Under the pieces are notes generated by a model. That model was given only the letters and a program-made list of their open reading frames with translations. It made no database searches and was not told where the DNA came from. From assembly GCA_039649175.1 (NCBI GenBank), contig JBBWZS010000135.1, positions 1-5,471 on the forward strand: a stretch of DNA of 5,471 nucleotides, read 5' to 3'. Below, one piece after another: positions 1-5,173 of this stretch; within the stretch, counting starts at the first letter, position 1, and every line of letters begins with the position of its first letter. The translations under genes were made by a program, and so were the position numbers. The DNA is from DATAQC01 sp039649175 (lineage in GTDB: Bacteria; Actinomycetota; Acidimicrobiia; Acidimicrobiales; AC-14).

Positions 1-195
1 ATCGTGGCCAACGACCTCATCAGGTCGGAGGCACCTGCCGCGGGACTGGTGGTGGCCGACGTCTGGGCCCACACCGCTCCTCCCTGGCACGGCAAGCTGG
101 CGGCCGACGGGTTCCATCCCGGCCTGGTCGGGTACGCCGACTGGGCCCGGGCCTTCGCCGAGGTCCTGCCCGAGGATCCGGCGACGCCGGGCTGA
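1..195 (+). CDS. SGNH/GDSL-type hydrolase, C-terminal fragment (5' end outside window)
   Basis: The reading frame is open from the first base, so this is the last 64 codons of a longer gene ending at TGA 193-195. The visible part carries the pattern ADGFHPGLVGYADWA. This matches the last conserved block of SGNH/GDSL hydrolases (DxxH), which holds the catalytic Asp and His (residues 36 and 39 of the fragment), followed by the usual GY..WA helix. Family members are esterases, lipases or acyl/acetyl hydrolases acting on ester bonds, often secreted or envelope-associated. The nucleophilic Ser block and any signal peptide lie outside the window, so substrate and location cannot be judged. A GTG at position 4 is in frame but is unlikely to be the start, because the family needs about 150 more residues upstream. 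It converges with the protease gene, with 6 bp between the stops. Family call is good; specific function is unknown. Confidence 0.75.
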   Translation: MVANDLIRSEAPAAGLVVADVWAHTAPPWHGKLAADGFHPGLVGYADWARAFAEVLPEDPATPG

Positions 196-200
196 CCGGC
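186..200. terminator. Small GC hairpin across the hydrolase stop codon (weak terminator candidate)
   Basis: GCCGG (186-190) and CCGGC (196-200) form a perfect 5-bp stem with a 5-nt loop, GCTGA, that contains the TGA stop. It sits exactly in the convergent junction between the hydrolase and the protease. The stem is short and no T-run follows on either strand, so termination is a guess from position. Confidence 0.25.
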
Positions 201-201
201 C

Positions 202-1353
202 TCAGAACCACCCGGCGTAGCCGAGCTTGATGGCCCTTCCGTCCTTGCTCAGCGTCGGCGGCGAGGCGGCGTAGGCCTTGAGGAGGGCCTCAGTGCGGGC
301 AGGCGAGGCGCCGGGGTTGCGGGACAGGTACAACGCAGCGGCACCGGCCACGTGGGGCGAGGCCATCGAGGTGCCCGACATGGTGGCCGTGCCCCCGTTG
401 TTGTAGGTGGAGACGATGTTGACCCCGGGCGCCCACAGGTCGACGCACGACCCGTAGTTGCTCCACGACGGTTCCCGGTTGGAGGCGTCGGTGGCAGCCA
501 CGGTGACGATGCCGTTGTCGGCGCCGGCTCCGGCGCGCGACGGTGAGTAGTTGCAGGCATTGTCGCCGTTGTTCCCGGCGGCCACGACGTAGAGGACGCC
601 ACTGGCCACCGATCGGCGCACGGCGTCGTCGAGAGCCTGAGAGGCCGTCCCTCCCATGCTCATGTTGGCTACCGCCGGCTTCGAGGCGGCGGCGGTGATC
701 CAGTCGACGGCGGCGATGATGGTGGAGATGGAGCCGTTGCCGGCGCAGTCGAGGACCTTGAGGCCGACGAGGGCGACGCCCGGCGCCGCCCCCACCACCG
801 CCTGAGCGTTGTCCTTGGCCCCGAGCGTCCCGGCCACATGGGTGCCGTGGCCGTTGCAGTCGTAGTTCTGGCCGTCGCCGGTGAAGTTGCCGTGGGCCCC
901 CACGCTGAGGTCGGTGTGCCAGTAGTCGATACCGGTGTCGATGACGTAGGTCGTGACCGTGCCGACCGCCCCGGAGCCGTTGCCGGCGAGGGTCGAGCTG
1001 ACGTCCGCGTTGATGCGGTCGACACCCCAGGGCAGGGTCTGGCTCGTCACTGAGACGGTGGCGTCGGGCTCCACGTAGGCCACGCGAGGATCGGCCCGAA
1101 GCTGGGCCAGACGACGGGCGGGGATGCGGGCGGCGTAGCCGTGCAGGGCCGAGCGATAGACGTGGCCGACGTCGGCACCGAGGGACCTGGCACCTTCGTC
1201 AGCCACCTGACCGGGGTCACTTCCGTCCTTCAGGACGACGATCCAGGGGTCGGCCCTGTCCGGCGGCGCCTGCGTGGCGGGGGCGGCCACGGCCACGCCC
1301 GACGGGATGAGCATGGTCAGCGACGCCACCGTCGCCAGCACCAGTCTGCGCAT
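202..1353 (-). CDS. Secreted subtilisin-like serine protease (S8 family, aqualysin/proteinase K type)
   Basis: A 383-residue pre-pro-protease, predicted to be exported and to self-process. Residues 1-24 form a signal peptide: MRR, a hydrophobic core, then an AVAA-type cleavage site. Residues about 36-100 are an inhibitor I9 propeptide (WIVVLKDG to VAYVEPDATV), which acts as folding chaperone and inhibitor in this family. The catalytic domain runs from about 104 to 383. The triad is Asp139 (VIDTGID), His169 (CNGHGTHVAGT) and Ser329 (SGTSMASPHVAG). The oxyanion-hole Asn is 261 (AAGNNG). Cys166, 203, 267 and 303 fall where aqualysin I has its two disulfides, including the DCNGHGTH and VLDC contexts. 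There is no C-terminal PPC or anchoring domain, so the enzyme should be released. ATG at 1353 is chosen because it starts the signal peptide directly and has AGGAGG 11 nt upstream. It is monocistronic and convergent with the upstream hydrolase. The family call is firm; the natural substrate is unknown. Confidence 0.95.
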   Translation of the reverse strand: MRRLVLATVASLTMLIPSGVAVAAPATQAPPDRADPWIVVLKDGSDPGQVADEGARSLGADVGHVYRSALHGYAARIPARRLAQLRADPRVAYVEPDATVSVTSQTLPWGVDRINADVSSTLAGNGSGAVGTVTTYVIDTGIDYWHTDLSVGAHGNFTGDGQNYDCNGHGTHVAGTLGAKDNAQAVVGAAPGVALVGLKVLDCAGNGSISTIIAAVDWITAAASKPAVANMSMGGTASQALDDAVRRSVASGVLYVVAAGNNGDNACNYSPSRAGAGADNGIVTVAATDASNREPSWSNYGSCVDLWAPGVNIVSTYNNGGTATMSGTSMASPHVAGAAALYLSRNPGASPARTEALLKAYAASPPTLSKDGRAIKLGYAGWF

Positions 1354-1364
1354 GTCGATCCCAG

Positions 1365-1370
1365 CCTCCT
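1365..1370 (-). promoter_or_regulatory. Shine-Dalgarno site of the subtilase gene
   Basis: A perfect AGGAGG (minus strand) lies 11 nt before ATG 1353 and supports that start. A second AGGAGG occurs 12 nt further upstream at 1377-1382, near the predicted transcription start. Part of the proximal site (1367-1370) is also within the outer arm of the dyad at 1367-1403. Confidence 0.75.
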
Positions 1371-1403
1371 CGGGTGCCTCCTGGGGTTATCGGCACCCGG
1401 GGA
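1367..1403. promoter_or_regulatory. Inverted repeat centred on the subtilase -10 box (operator or RNA hairpin candidate)
   Basis: The arms 1367-1378 and 1392-1403 are reverse complements at 11 of 12 positions, with an uninterrupted 8-bp core CGGGTGCC/GGCACCCG. They flank a 13-nt centre that holds the candidate -10 element (1386-1391). The left arm overlaps the ribosome binding site. As DNA this could be a dimeric repressor operator. If transcription started upstream of 1403, the RNA hairpin could mask the Shine-Dalgarno site. The dyad is seen directly; the role is inferred. Confidence 0.45.
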
Positions 1404-1415
1404 CGGGGACTTCAA
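1386..1415 (-). promoter_or_regulatory. Candidate housekeeping-type promoter of the subtilase gene
   Basis: On the minus strand, TTGAAG (1415-1410) and GATAAC (1391-1386) are separated by 18 bp. Each matches the sigma70-type consensus TTGACA/TATAAT at 4 of 6 positions. Transcription would start near 1379, giving a 5' leader of about 25 nt that contains the AGGAGG site. The position is right for a monocistronic gene, but a hexamer match in such GC-rich DNA is only suggestive. Confidence 0.5.
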
Positions 1416-1435
1416 CGAGATGACTGAGCTCGGCT

Positions 1436-1468
1436 CAGCCGGCGCTGGTCACGACCTCGCGCCGGCTG
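1436..1468 (-). terminator. Strong stem-loop after the alkA-like gene; probable terminator of the ALDH-alkA unit
   Basis: CAGCCGGCGC (1436-1445) and GCGCCGGCTG (1459-1468) make a perfect 10-bp GC-rich stem with a 13-nt loop. Within the loop, GGT/ACC can pair for three more base pairs. On the minus strand it begins 9 nt after the glycosylase stop codon at 1478, which is the place for an intrinsic terminator. It also lies before the protease promoter. No U-run follows, so it would be the U-less hairpin type often suggested for high-GC actinobacteria. An overlapping 6-bp dyad (CTGAGC/GCTCAG, 1424-1438) adds structure downstream. Confidence 0.5.
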
Positions 1469-1477
1469 CCCTGGCCG

Positions 1478-2413
1478 TCAGAGCCCGGCGATGGTGCTCA
1501 AGGGCATCCGGGGACCGAACCGGGGAGGGCGGGGGGCACCGGCGGAGATCAGGCGGATCACCCGGCCCCGGTGGCCCCGGTAGGGCTCGAGCAGCTCCAA
1601 CATGCGAGCGTCGCCGGCCCTTGCCTCGCCGGCCAGAGCCCACGCCACCTGGTCGGGCAGGTGGTAGTCGCCGACGCTGACGGCGTCGGCGTCACCGAGG
1701 GCCACAGAGGCCACTTCGGCGGCCGACCAGGCGCCCACACCGGGTAGGGCGGTGAGCCGGCGGTAGGCGTCGGTCAGGGCCATGTCGGTGATCTCCTCGA
1801 GACGCCGGGCGTAGGAGCACGCCACCCGTATGCACGCGGCCCGCTTGTGCTCCACGCCGGCGCGGTGGAACACCCACGACGGGGTGGTGGCCAGCACCGC
1901 GGGTGCCGGCGGCACCACCAGGGCGACGGGCCCCGGCGCCGGTTCACCCAGGGCCCGCACCAGCCGGGCGTAGGACCGTTTGGCGTCGAGGCCGACGACC
2001 TTCTGCTCGAGGATGGTCGGCACCAGGGCCTCGACCACCGCAGCTGATCGGCAGAGGCGAAGGCCGGGGAACCGGCGATGCAGGTCGGCGACCACCGGGT
2101 CGCGGGGCACGAAGCCCTCGCCGGAGTCGTCCGCCCCGACCAGGGCGGGGAGGGCGTCGAGGGCCCAGCGCGCCCCCGGTCCCCACGCCCGGGCCATCAC
2201 CGACGGTCCCGACGCGGTGAGCCAGGTCGTGGCCGGCCCCATCGGTGTGCGGCTGGCGCGCCAGACGCCGTCGGGACCGATGCGCATGGAGGGGTCGGTC
2301 CGTCCCCGGCGCAACGGGCCAAGGGTGAGGGCGAGGTCGACCGGCCGGCGGTCGGCGCCGGGGAGCACGATCGTCCGCTGGTGGTCGGCCGGGGGACTCG
2401 ACGCGTCGTGCAC
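1478..2413 (-). CDS. AlkA-like DNA-3-methyladenine glycosylase (HhH-GPD superfamily)
   Basis: A 311-residue base-excision-repair glycosylase, predicted to remove alkylated bases such as 3-methyladenine from DNA. The helix-hairpin-helix is at about 220-231 (LTALPGVGAWSA). The GPD segment AVSVGDYHLPDQVAW places Asp249 at the position of the catalytic Asp238 of E. coli AlkA (LPDDYLIKQ). VPTILEQKV (131-139) is the conserved helix found in this superfamily. No iron-sulfur Cys cluster and no Ada domain are seen. Start choice: the frame is open far upstream, but that part lies antisense-frame inside the aldehyde dehydrogenase gene. GTG 2413 is the first start after the ALDH stop TAG (2416-2418), with 2 nt between, and it keeps the family N-terminal region VDLALTLGPLRRG. 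No strong Shine-Dalgarno is visible, so translation is probably coupled to the ALDH gene. The later Met43 would cut into the conserved N-terminal domain. The family is firm; exact lesion range is not. Confidence 0.88.
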   Translation of the reverse strand: MHDASSPPADHQRTIVLPGADRRPVDLALTLGPLRRGRTDPSMRIGPDGVWRASRTPMGPATTWLTASGPSVMARAWGPGARWALDALPALVGADDSGEGFVPRDPVVADLHRRFPGLRLCRSAAVVEALVPTILEQKVVGLDAKRSYARLVRALGEPAPGPVALVVPPAPAVLATTPSWVFHRAGVEHKRAACIRVACSYARRLEEITDMALTDAYRRLTALPGVGAWSAAEVASVALGDADAVSVGDYHLPDQVAWALAGEARAGDARMLELLEPYRGHRGRVIRLISAGAPRPPRFGPRMPLSTIAGL

Positions 2414-2415
2414 TG

Positions 2416-3846
2416 CTACAGCTGGAGCGACTTCACCTCGAGGTACTCCTCGAGGCCGTGGCGACCGAGCTCGCGCCCCACACCCGACTGCTTGTACCCG
2501 CCGAAGGGGGCTACCGGGTTGTAGCCGCCCCCACACACGTCGACCTGGCCGGTGCGCAGGCGGCGGGCCACGGCCACGCCGCGGTCGCGGTCGCCCGAGA
2601 ACACCGCTCCGTGCAGTCCGTAGATGGTGTCGTTGGCGATGGCCACGGCGTCGTCGACGTCGTCGTAGGCCATGACGCACAGTACCGGTCCGAAGATCTC
2701 CTCCTGGGCAATGGCCATGTCGGCGGTGACGCCGGCGAACACCGTCGGACGCACGTAGAAGCCGTGATCCAGGCCCTCGGGCGGCTCGTCGCCGCCGGTG
2801 ACCAGGATGGCGCCCTCGTCGACGCCGCGGCGGATCCACTCCTGGACCCGCCGCTGGTGGGCCTTGGTCGACAGGGGACCGAGCCGGGCCTCGCCGGCCA
2901 GTGGGTCACCGACGCTGAACTCCTCGGCGACCTGCCGGGCCAGGTCGACGACCTCGTCATGGCGCTGGCGCGGGACCAGCAGGCGGGTCCAGGCGATGCA
3001 GGTCTGACCCGAGTTCAGGTAGCACTGGCTCACCGTGGCCCGCACGGCCTCGTCGAAGTCGGCGTCGTCGAGCACCACCGAGGGTGACTTGCCCCCCAGC
3101 TCGAGGGTCACCCGTTTCAACGTCGCCGCCGCAAGCTCCGACACCCGCCGTCCCGCCGCCGTGGAGCCGGTGAACGAGACCATGTCGACGTCGGGGTCGC
3201 AGACCAGCGCCTCCCCCACCACCGGCCCGTACCCGGTCACCAGGTTGAACACGCCCGGTGGCACCCCGGCCTGGTCGGCCAGCTCGGCAAGGACGAAGGC
3301 CGACAGCGGCGCCACCTCCGACGGCTTGGCCACGACCGTGCAGCCGGCGGCCAGGGCGGGGGCGACCTTGCAGACCAGTTGGTAGAGGGGGTAGTTCCAC
3401 GGTGTCACCGCCGCCACCACGCCGACGGGCTCACGCACGACGAGCGACGACGCGCACGGTTCGGAGAAGGAGAAGTCGGTGGCGATGTCGACGTAGGAGC
3501 CGAGGATCGCCGCCGGGAGCGCGGCCTGGATGACCGTGGCCATGGGCAGTGGCGTGCCCACCTCGCGGGCGATCAGGGTGGCGACCTCGGTCGTGCAGGC
3601 GAGGAGCCCGTCGTGGAGCCGGCGCAGGCAGGCGGCCCGCTCGGCGACCGGGGTGGCCGCCCATCCCTCGAAGGCGGCGCGGGCGGCGGCCACCGCCCGG
3701 GCGGCGTCGGCGGGTTGGCCCTCGGGCACCCTCCCCATGACCTCCTCGGTGGCGGCGTCGACCACGTCGATGGTGCCCGCCCCCGTCGGCGCCACCCATT
3801 CGCCCCCGATGTAGAACCGGTCGCGGTCGTCGAGGGTGTCGGACAC
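2416..3846 (-). CDS. NAD(P)-dependent aldehyde dehydrogenase
   Basis: A 476-residue enzyme of typical family length, predicted to oxidise an aldehyde to a carboxylic acid in the cytoplasm. Conserved residues are all present: Asn151 (TPWNYP), Lys174 (AKPSE, cofactor binding), the SFTGST nucleotide-binding turn at 224-229, the general base Glu249 (LELGGKS), the nucleophile Cys283 (SGQTCIA), Glu383 (QEEIFGP, ribose binding), and the C-terminal PFGGYKQSGVGRE segment at 447-459. Start GTG 3846 is chosen because it gives the standard N-terminus ahead of FYIGGEWV. It also lies 7 nt downstream of a TAGCCT -10-like box, with no Shine-Dalgarno, as expected for a leaderless message. Longer versions of the frame would run into the divergent VOC gene. 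It is first in a unit with the alkA-like glycosylase. Substrate cannot be told from sequence, so no gene name is given. Confidence 0.93.
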   Translation of the reverse strand: MSDTLDDRDRFYIGGEWVAPTGAGTIDVVDAATEEVMGRVPEGQPADAARAVAAARAAFEGWAATPVAERAACLRRLHDGLLACTTEVATLIAREVGTPLPMATVIQAALPAAILGSYVDIATDFSFSEPCASSLVVREPVGVVAAVTPWNYPLYQLVCKVAPALAAGCTVVAKPSEVAPLSAFVLAELADQAGVPPGVFNLVTGYGPVVGEALVCDPDVDMVSFTGSTAAGRRVSELAAATLKRVTLELGGKSPSVVLDDADFDEAVRATVSQCYLNSGQTCIAWTRLLVPRQRHDEVVDLARQVAEEFSVGDPLAGEARLGPLSTKAHQRRVQEWIRRGVDEGAILVTGGDEPPEGLDHGFYVRPTVFAGVTADMAIAQEEIFGPVLCVMAYDDVDDAVAIANDTIYGLHGAVFSGDRDRGVAVARRLRTGQVDVCGGGYNPVAPFGGYKQSGVGRELGRHGLEEYLEVKSLQL

Positions 3847-3859
3847 GGCGGCCAGGCTA
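3847..3859 (-). promoter_or_regulatory. Leaderless-type -10 element of the ALDH-alkA unit
   Basis: On the minus strand, TAGCCT (3859-3854) fits the actinobacterial -10 pattern TANNNT. It is followed by 7 nt and then GTG 3846, so transcription would start at or next to the start codon. No Shine-Dalgarno sequence precedes the GTG. No clear -35 hexamer is visible. Confidence 0.5.
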
Positions 3860-3908
3860 GCGACCGGTCCGGGTGCGTCCGGGGTCGGGATGTGGTGAAG
3901 TTCACGAG

Positions 3909-4280
3909 ATGGCCAGCCTGCTGCGAGAAGTGGTGATCGACTGCCGGGACCCCCGCCGCCTGGCCCGGTTCTGGGCCGACGTGCTGGGGTGGCCGGTGGT
4001 CGACGACCCCGCCGGCTACTCGTGGCTGTCGTCCACCGGCGAACCGTGGGCGCCGCCGCCGTTGGTCGTGTTCGCACCGGTCCCCGAGGCCAAGTCGGCC
4101 AAGAACCGTCTTCACCTCGACCTCAACCCGTCCGGTTGTGACCAGGCCGAGGAGCTCCAGCGGTTGCTGGGTCTGGGCGCCCGTCAGGTGGACGTGGGTC
4201 AAGGCGACGTGCCCTGGATCGTCCTGGCCGATCCCGAGGACAACGAGTTCTGCCTGCTGGGGCGGCGCGTCGACCCCTGA
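3909..4280 (+). CDS. VOC superfamily (glyoxalase-like domain) protein
   Basis: A 123-residue single-domain protein with the shape of the small glyoxalase-like (Glyoxalase_6) VOC proteins common in actinobacteria. Two beta-alpha-beta-beta-beta modules can be traced. The first begins EVVIDCRDPRRLARFWADVLGW (residues 7-28). The second starts near NRLHLDLNPSG and ends VLADPEDNEFCLLG. Asp11, His69 and Glu113 lie where metal ligands or substrate contacts usually sit in VOC folds. The family includes glyoxalases, dioxygenases and resistance proteins, so the reaction is unknown. ATG 3909 is chosen over a GTG 12 codons upstream (3873) because the domain begins right after it and GGTGA (3894-3898) lies 10 nt upstream. 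It is divergent from ALDH and converges with nei. Its neighbours suggest, but do not prove, a role in handling reactive carbonyls. Confidence 0.82.
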   Translation: MASLLREVVIDCRDPRRLARFWADVLGWPVVDDPAGYSWLSSTGEPWAPPPLVVFAPVPEAKSAKNRLHLDLNPSGCDQAEELQRLLGLGARQVDVGQGDVPWIVLADPEDNEFCLLGRRVDP

Positions 4281-4281
4281 G

Positions 4282-4305
4282 GTTGCCAGGCCTACGCCTG
4301 GTGGC
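4282..4305 (+). terminator. Stem-loop at the VOC/nei convergent junction (terminator candidate)
   Basis: CCAGGC (4286-4291) and GCCTGG (4296-4301) form a perfect 6-bp stem with a 4-nt loop CTAC. On the plus-strand RNA the stem extends to 10 bp through G-U pairs out to 4282 and 4305. It starts 2 nt after the VOC stop, and its loop includes the nei stop codon (4292-4294, read on the other strand). No T-run follows. Position in an 11-bp convergent gap makes a shared terminator plausible. Confidence 0.4.
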
Positions 4306-5074
4306 GGGGGCAGAACCAGGTGGTGCGCCCGCCGACCGTCGCCCGGCGCAGCGGCGTCCCGTCGCGAGGACAGGTGCCGCCGGGCCGGCGCTCCACCATC
4401 AGGTCACCGGTGTGCGAACCGCCCCGGGCGACCAGGTCGGCGAGAGTCCCCCGGAGGTGGCGGTGCAGGCGGCGGAGCTCGGCCGGCGTGAGCGACGCCG
4501 CCGGGCGGGCGGGATCGAGGCCCGCTCGCCACAGCAGCTCGTCGGCGGCCAGGTTGCCCACCCCGGCCAGGCGGGCCTGGTCCATCAGGCGGGCCTTGAG
4601 GGGGGCGTGACTGGCGGCGAGGGCCCGGCGCAGGCCGGCGGCGCCCACGGTGAGGGCGTCAGGGCCCAGCCGTGACTCGTCGGGGTCGAGCTCGACGCCG
4701 CCCAGGCGCCTGGCGTCGCGGATGCGCAGGTCGCCGCCGTCGACGAAGCAAAGGGTGAATCGGTCCCAGGCCGCCACCTCCCGGTTGCCGGCGAACACGT
4801 AGTCGTCGATGCCGGCCCGGCCGTCCACCACCAGGCGCCCGCTCATGCCGAACCGCAGCCCCAGCACCGGGCCCCCGTCGGTGTCGACCAGGAGGAGCTT
4901 CCCGATGCGACGGACCCCGTCGAGGCGCCGGCCCCTCAGCGCCGCACGCACGCCGTCTGGGGTCAGTCCCCGCTTGAGATACCAGGCGTCGGGCGCCACC
5001 ACCTCGCGCACGGTGCGTCCCACCACCGCTTCGGCCAGGCGCCGGTACGCCTCCACCTCCGCCAACTCCGGCAC
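4292..5074 (-). CDS. Fpg/Nei-family DNA glycosylase/AP lyase
   Basis: A 260-residue bifunctional base-excision enzyme that should remove oxidised bases and nick the strand. The start is fixed by chemistry: Pro2 (initiator then PELAEVEAY) is the Schiff-base nucleophile, with Glu3 beside it. Lys59 (IGKLLLVD) is the conserved DNA-contacting lysine, and GMSGR (76-80) and RDARRLG (119-125) are family loops. The H2TH region is at about 158-186, with Asn174 in LAGVGNLAADE. A C-terminal zinc-finger region spans 235-258 with Arg250 in GGRTTWFC, equivalent to Fpg Arg258. Oddly, the finger reads CPRDG...CPRH, so Cys235, Asp238, Cys255 and His258 replace the usual four Cys. GTG 5074 lies 6 nt downstream of a TAGGGT -10 box, with no usable Shine-Dalgarno. 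It is monocistronic, convergent with the VOC gene and divergent from the broken DUF559 gene. Whether it prefers Fpg-like or Nei-like lesions cannot be decided, so no symbol is given. Confidence 0.92.
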   Translation of the reverse strand: MPELAEVEAYRRLAEAVVGRTVREVVAPDAWYLKRGLTPDGVRAALRGRRLDGVRRIGKLLLVDTDGGPVLGLRFGMSGRLVVDGRAGIDDYVFAGNREVAAWDRFTLCFVDGGDLRIRDARRLGGVELDPDESRLGPDALTVGAAGLRRALAASHAPLKARLMDQARLAGVGNLAADELLWRAGLDPARPAASLTPAELRRLHRHLRGTLADLVARGGSHTGDLMVERRPGGTCPRDGTPLRRATVGGRTTWFCPRHQA

Positions 5075-5086
5075 CTCCGGACCCTA
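5075..5086 (-). promoter_or_regulatory. Leaderless-type -10 element of the nei-family gene
   Basis: On the minus strand, TAGGGT (5086-5081, pattern TANNNT) is followed by 6 nt and GTG 5074. The start codon is certain because Pro2 must follow it, so the transcript very likely begins at or within a few bases of the GTG. The GGAG just before GTG has no spacer and cannot act as a normal Shine-Dalgarno. No consensus -35 is seen; that region is occupied by the G-rich motif. Confidence 0.55.
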
Positions 5087-5092
5087 CCGCCA

Positions 5093-5111
5093 CCCATCCC
5101 GCCCCCACCCC
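5093..5111 (-). promoter_or_regulatory. G-quadruplex-type motif upstream of the nei-family gene
   Basis: The minus strand reads four G-runs of 4, 5, 3 and 3 with loops of only 1, 1 and 2 nt (T, C, AT). This satisfies the classic G3+N1-7 quadruplex pattern with very short loops. A further GGG lies at 5084-5082 inside the -10 box. The motif covers the spacer/-35 zone of the nei promoter on the non-template strand. Folding is predicted from pattern only. Confidence 0.5.
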
Positions 5112-5121
5112 ACGCGCGTTT

Positions 5122-5164
5122 CCGGGCGCGAATCGCGCTGCTCCCCGGCGCGTTCCGCGCCCGG
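5122..5164. repeat. GC-rich inverted repeat in the divergent nei/DUF559 spacer
   Basis: CCGGGCGCG (5122-5130) and CGCGCCCGG (5156-5164) are perfect 9-bp complements around a 25-nt centre. A nested hairpin GCGCG-AAT-CGCGC (5126-5138) competes with the longer stem. A near-direct repeat GCGCGTT(T)CCG occurs at 5114-5124 and 5148-5157. It could be an operator region or a transcription insulator. Such dyads also arise easily in GC-rich DNA, so the role is uncertain. Confidence 0.35.
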
Positions 5165-5173
5165 GAACCGGAT

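Noticed and set aside
1428..1437. GCTCGGCTCA near the protease promoter, resembling the GGCTCGGCTGA repeats at 5174-5204
   Set aside because: It matches 9 of 10 positions in one copy only. In DNA of this composition that is weak, so I do not propose a shared regulator.
1141..1680. Plus-strand open frames opposite the protease and glycosylase
   Set aside because: These are antisense shadows typical of high GC3 genes: Arg/Gly/Pro-rich, no recognisable domain, and crossing two real genes and an intergenic region.
2414..2839. A long upstream extension of the alkA-like reading frame, giving a 453-residue protein
   Set aside because: The extension is Arg/Gly-rich sequence lying in another frame of the well-supported aldehyde dehydrogenase gene. 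It has no family similarity, and GTG 2413 already gives the full glycosylase.
3873..3908. An earlier GTG start for the VOC protein
   Set aside because: The 12 extra residues precede the conserved first strand, and ATG 3909 has a Shine-Dalgarno-like GGTGA at good spacing.
1980..3936. Long plus-strand open frames opposite the alkA-like and ALDH genes (such as 1980-2675, 2458-3087, 3379-3936)
   Set aside because: They are antisense to genes with complete catalytic motifs and carry no motifs themselves.
3847..4077. An upstream extension of the aldehyde dehydrogenase frame (start at 4077)
   Set aside because: It would overlap the divergent VOC gene, and its translation is low-complexity. GTG 3846 gives a normal ALDH N-terminus and fits a -10 box.
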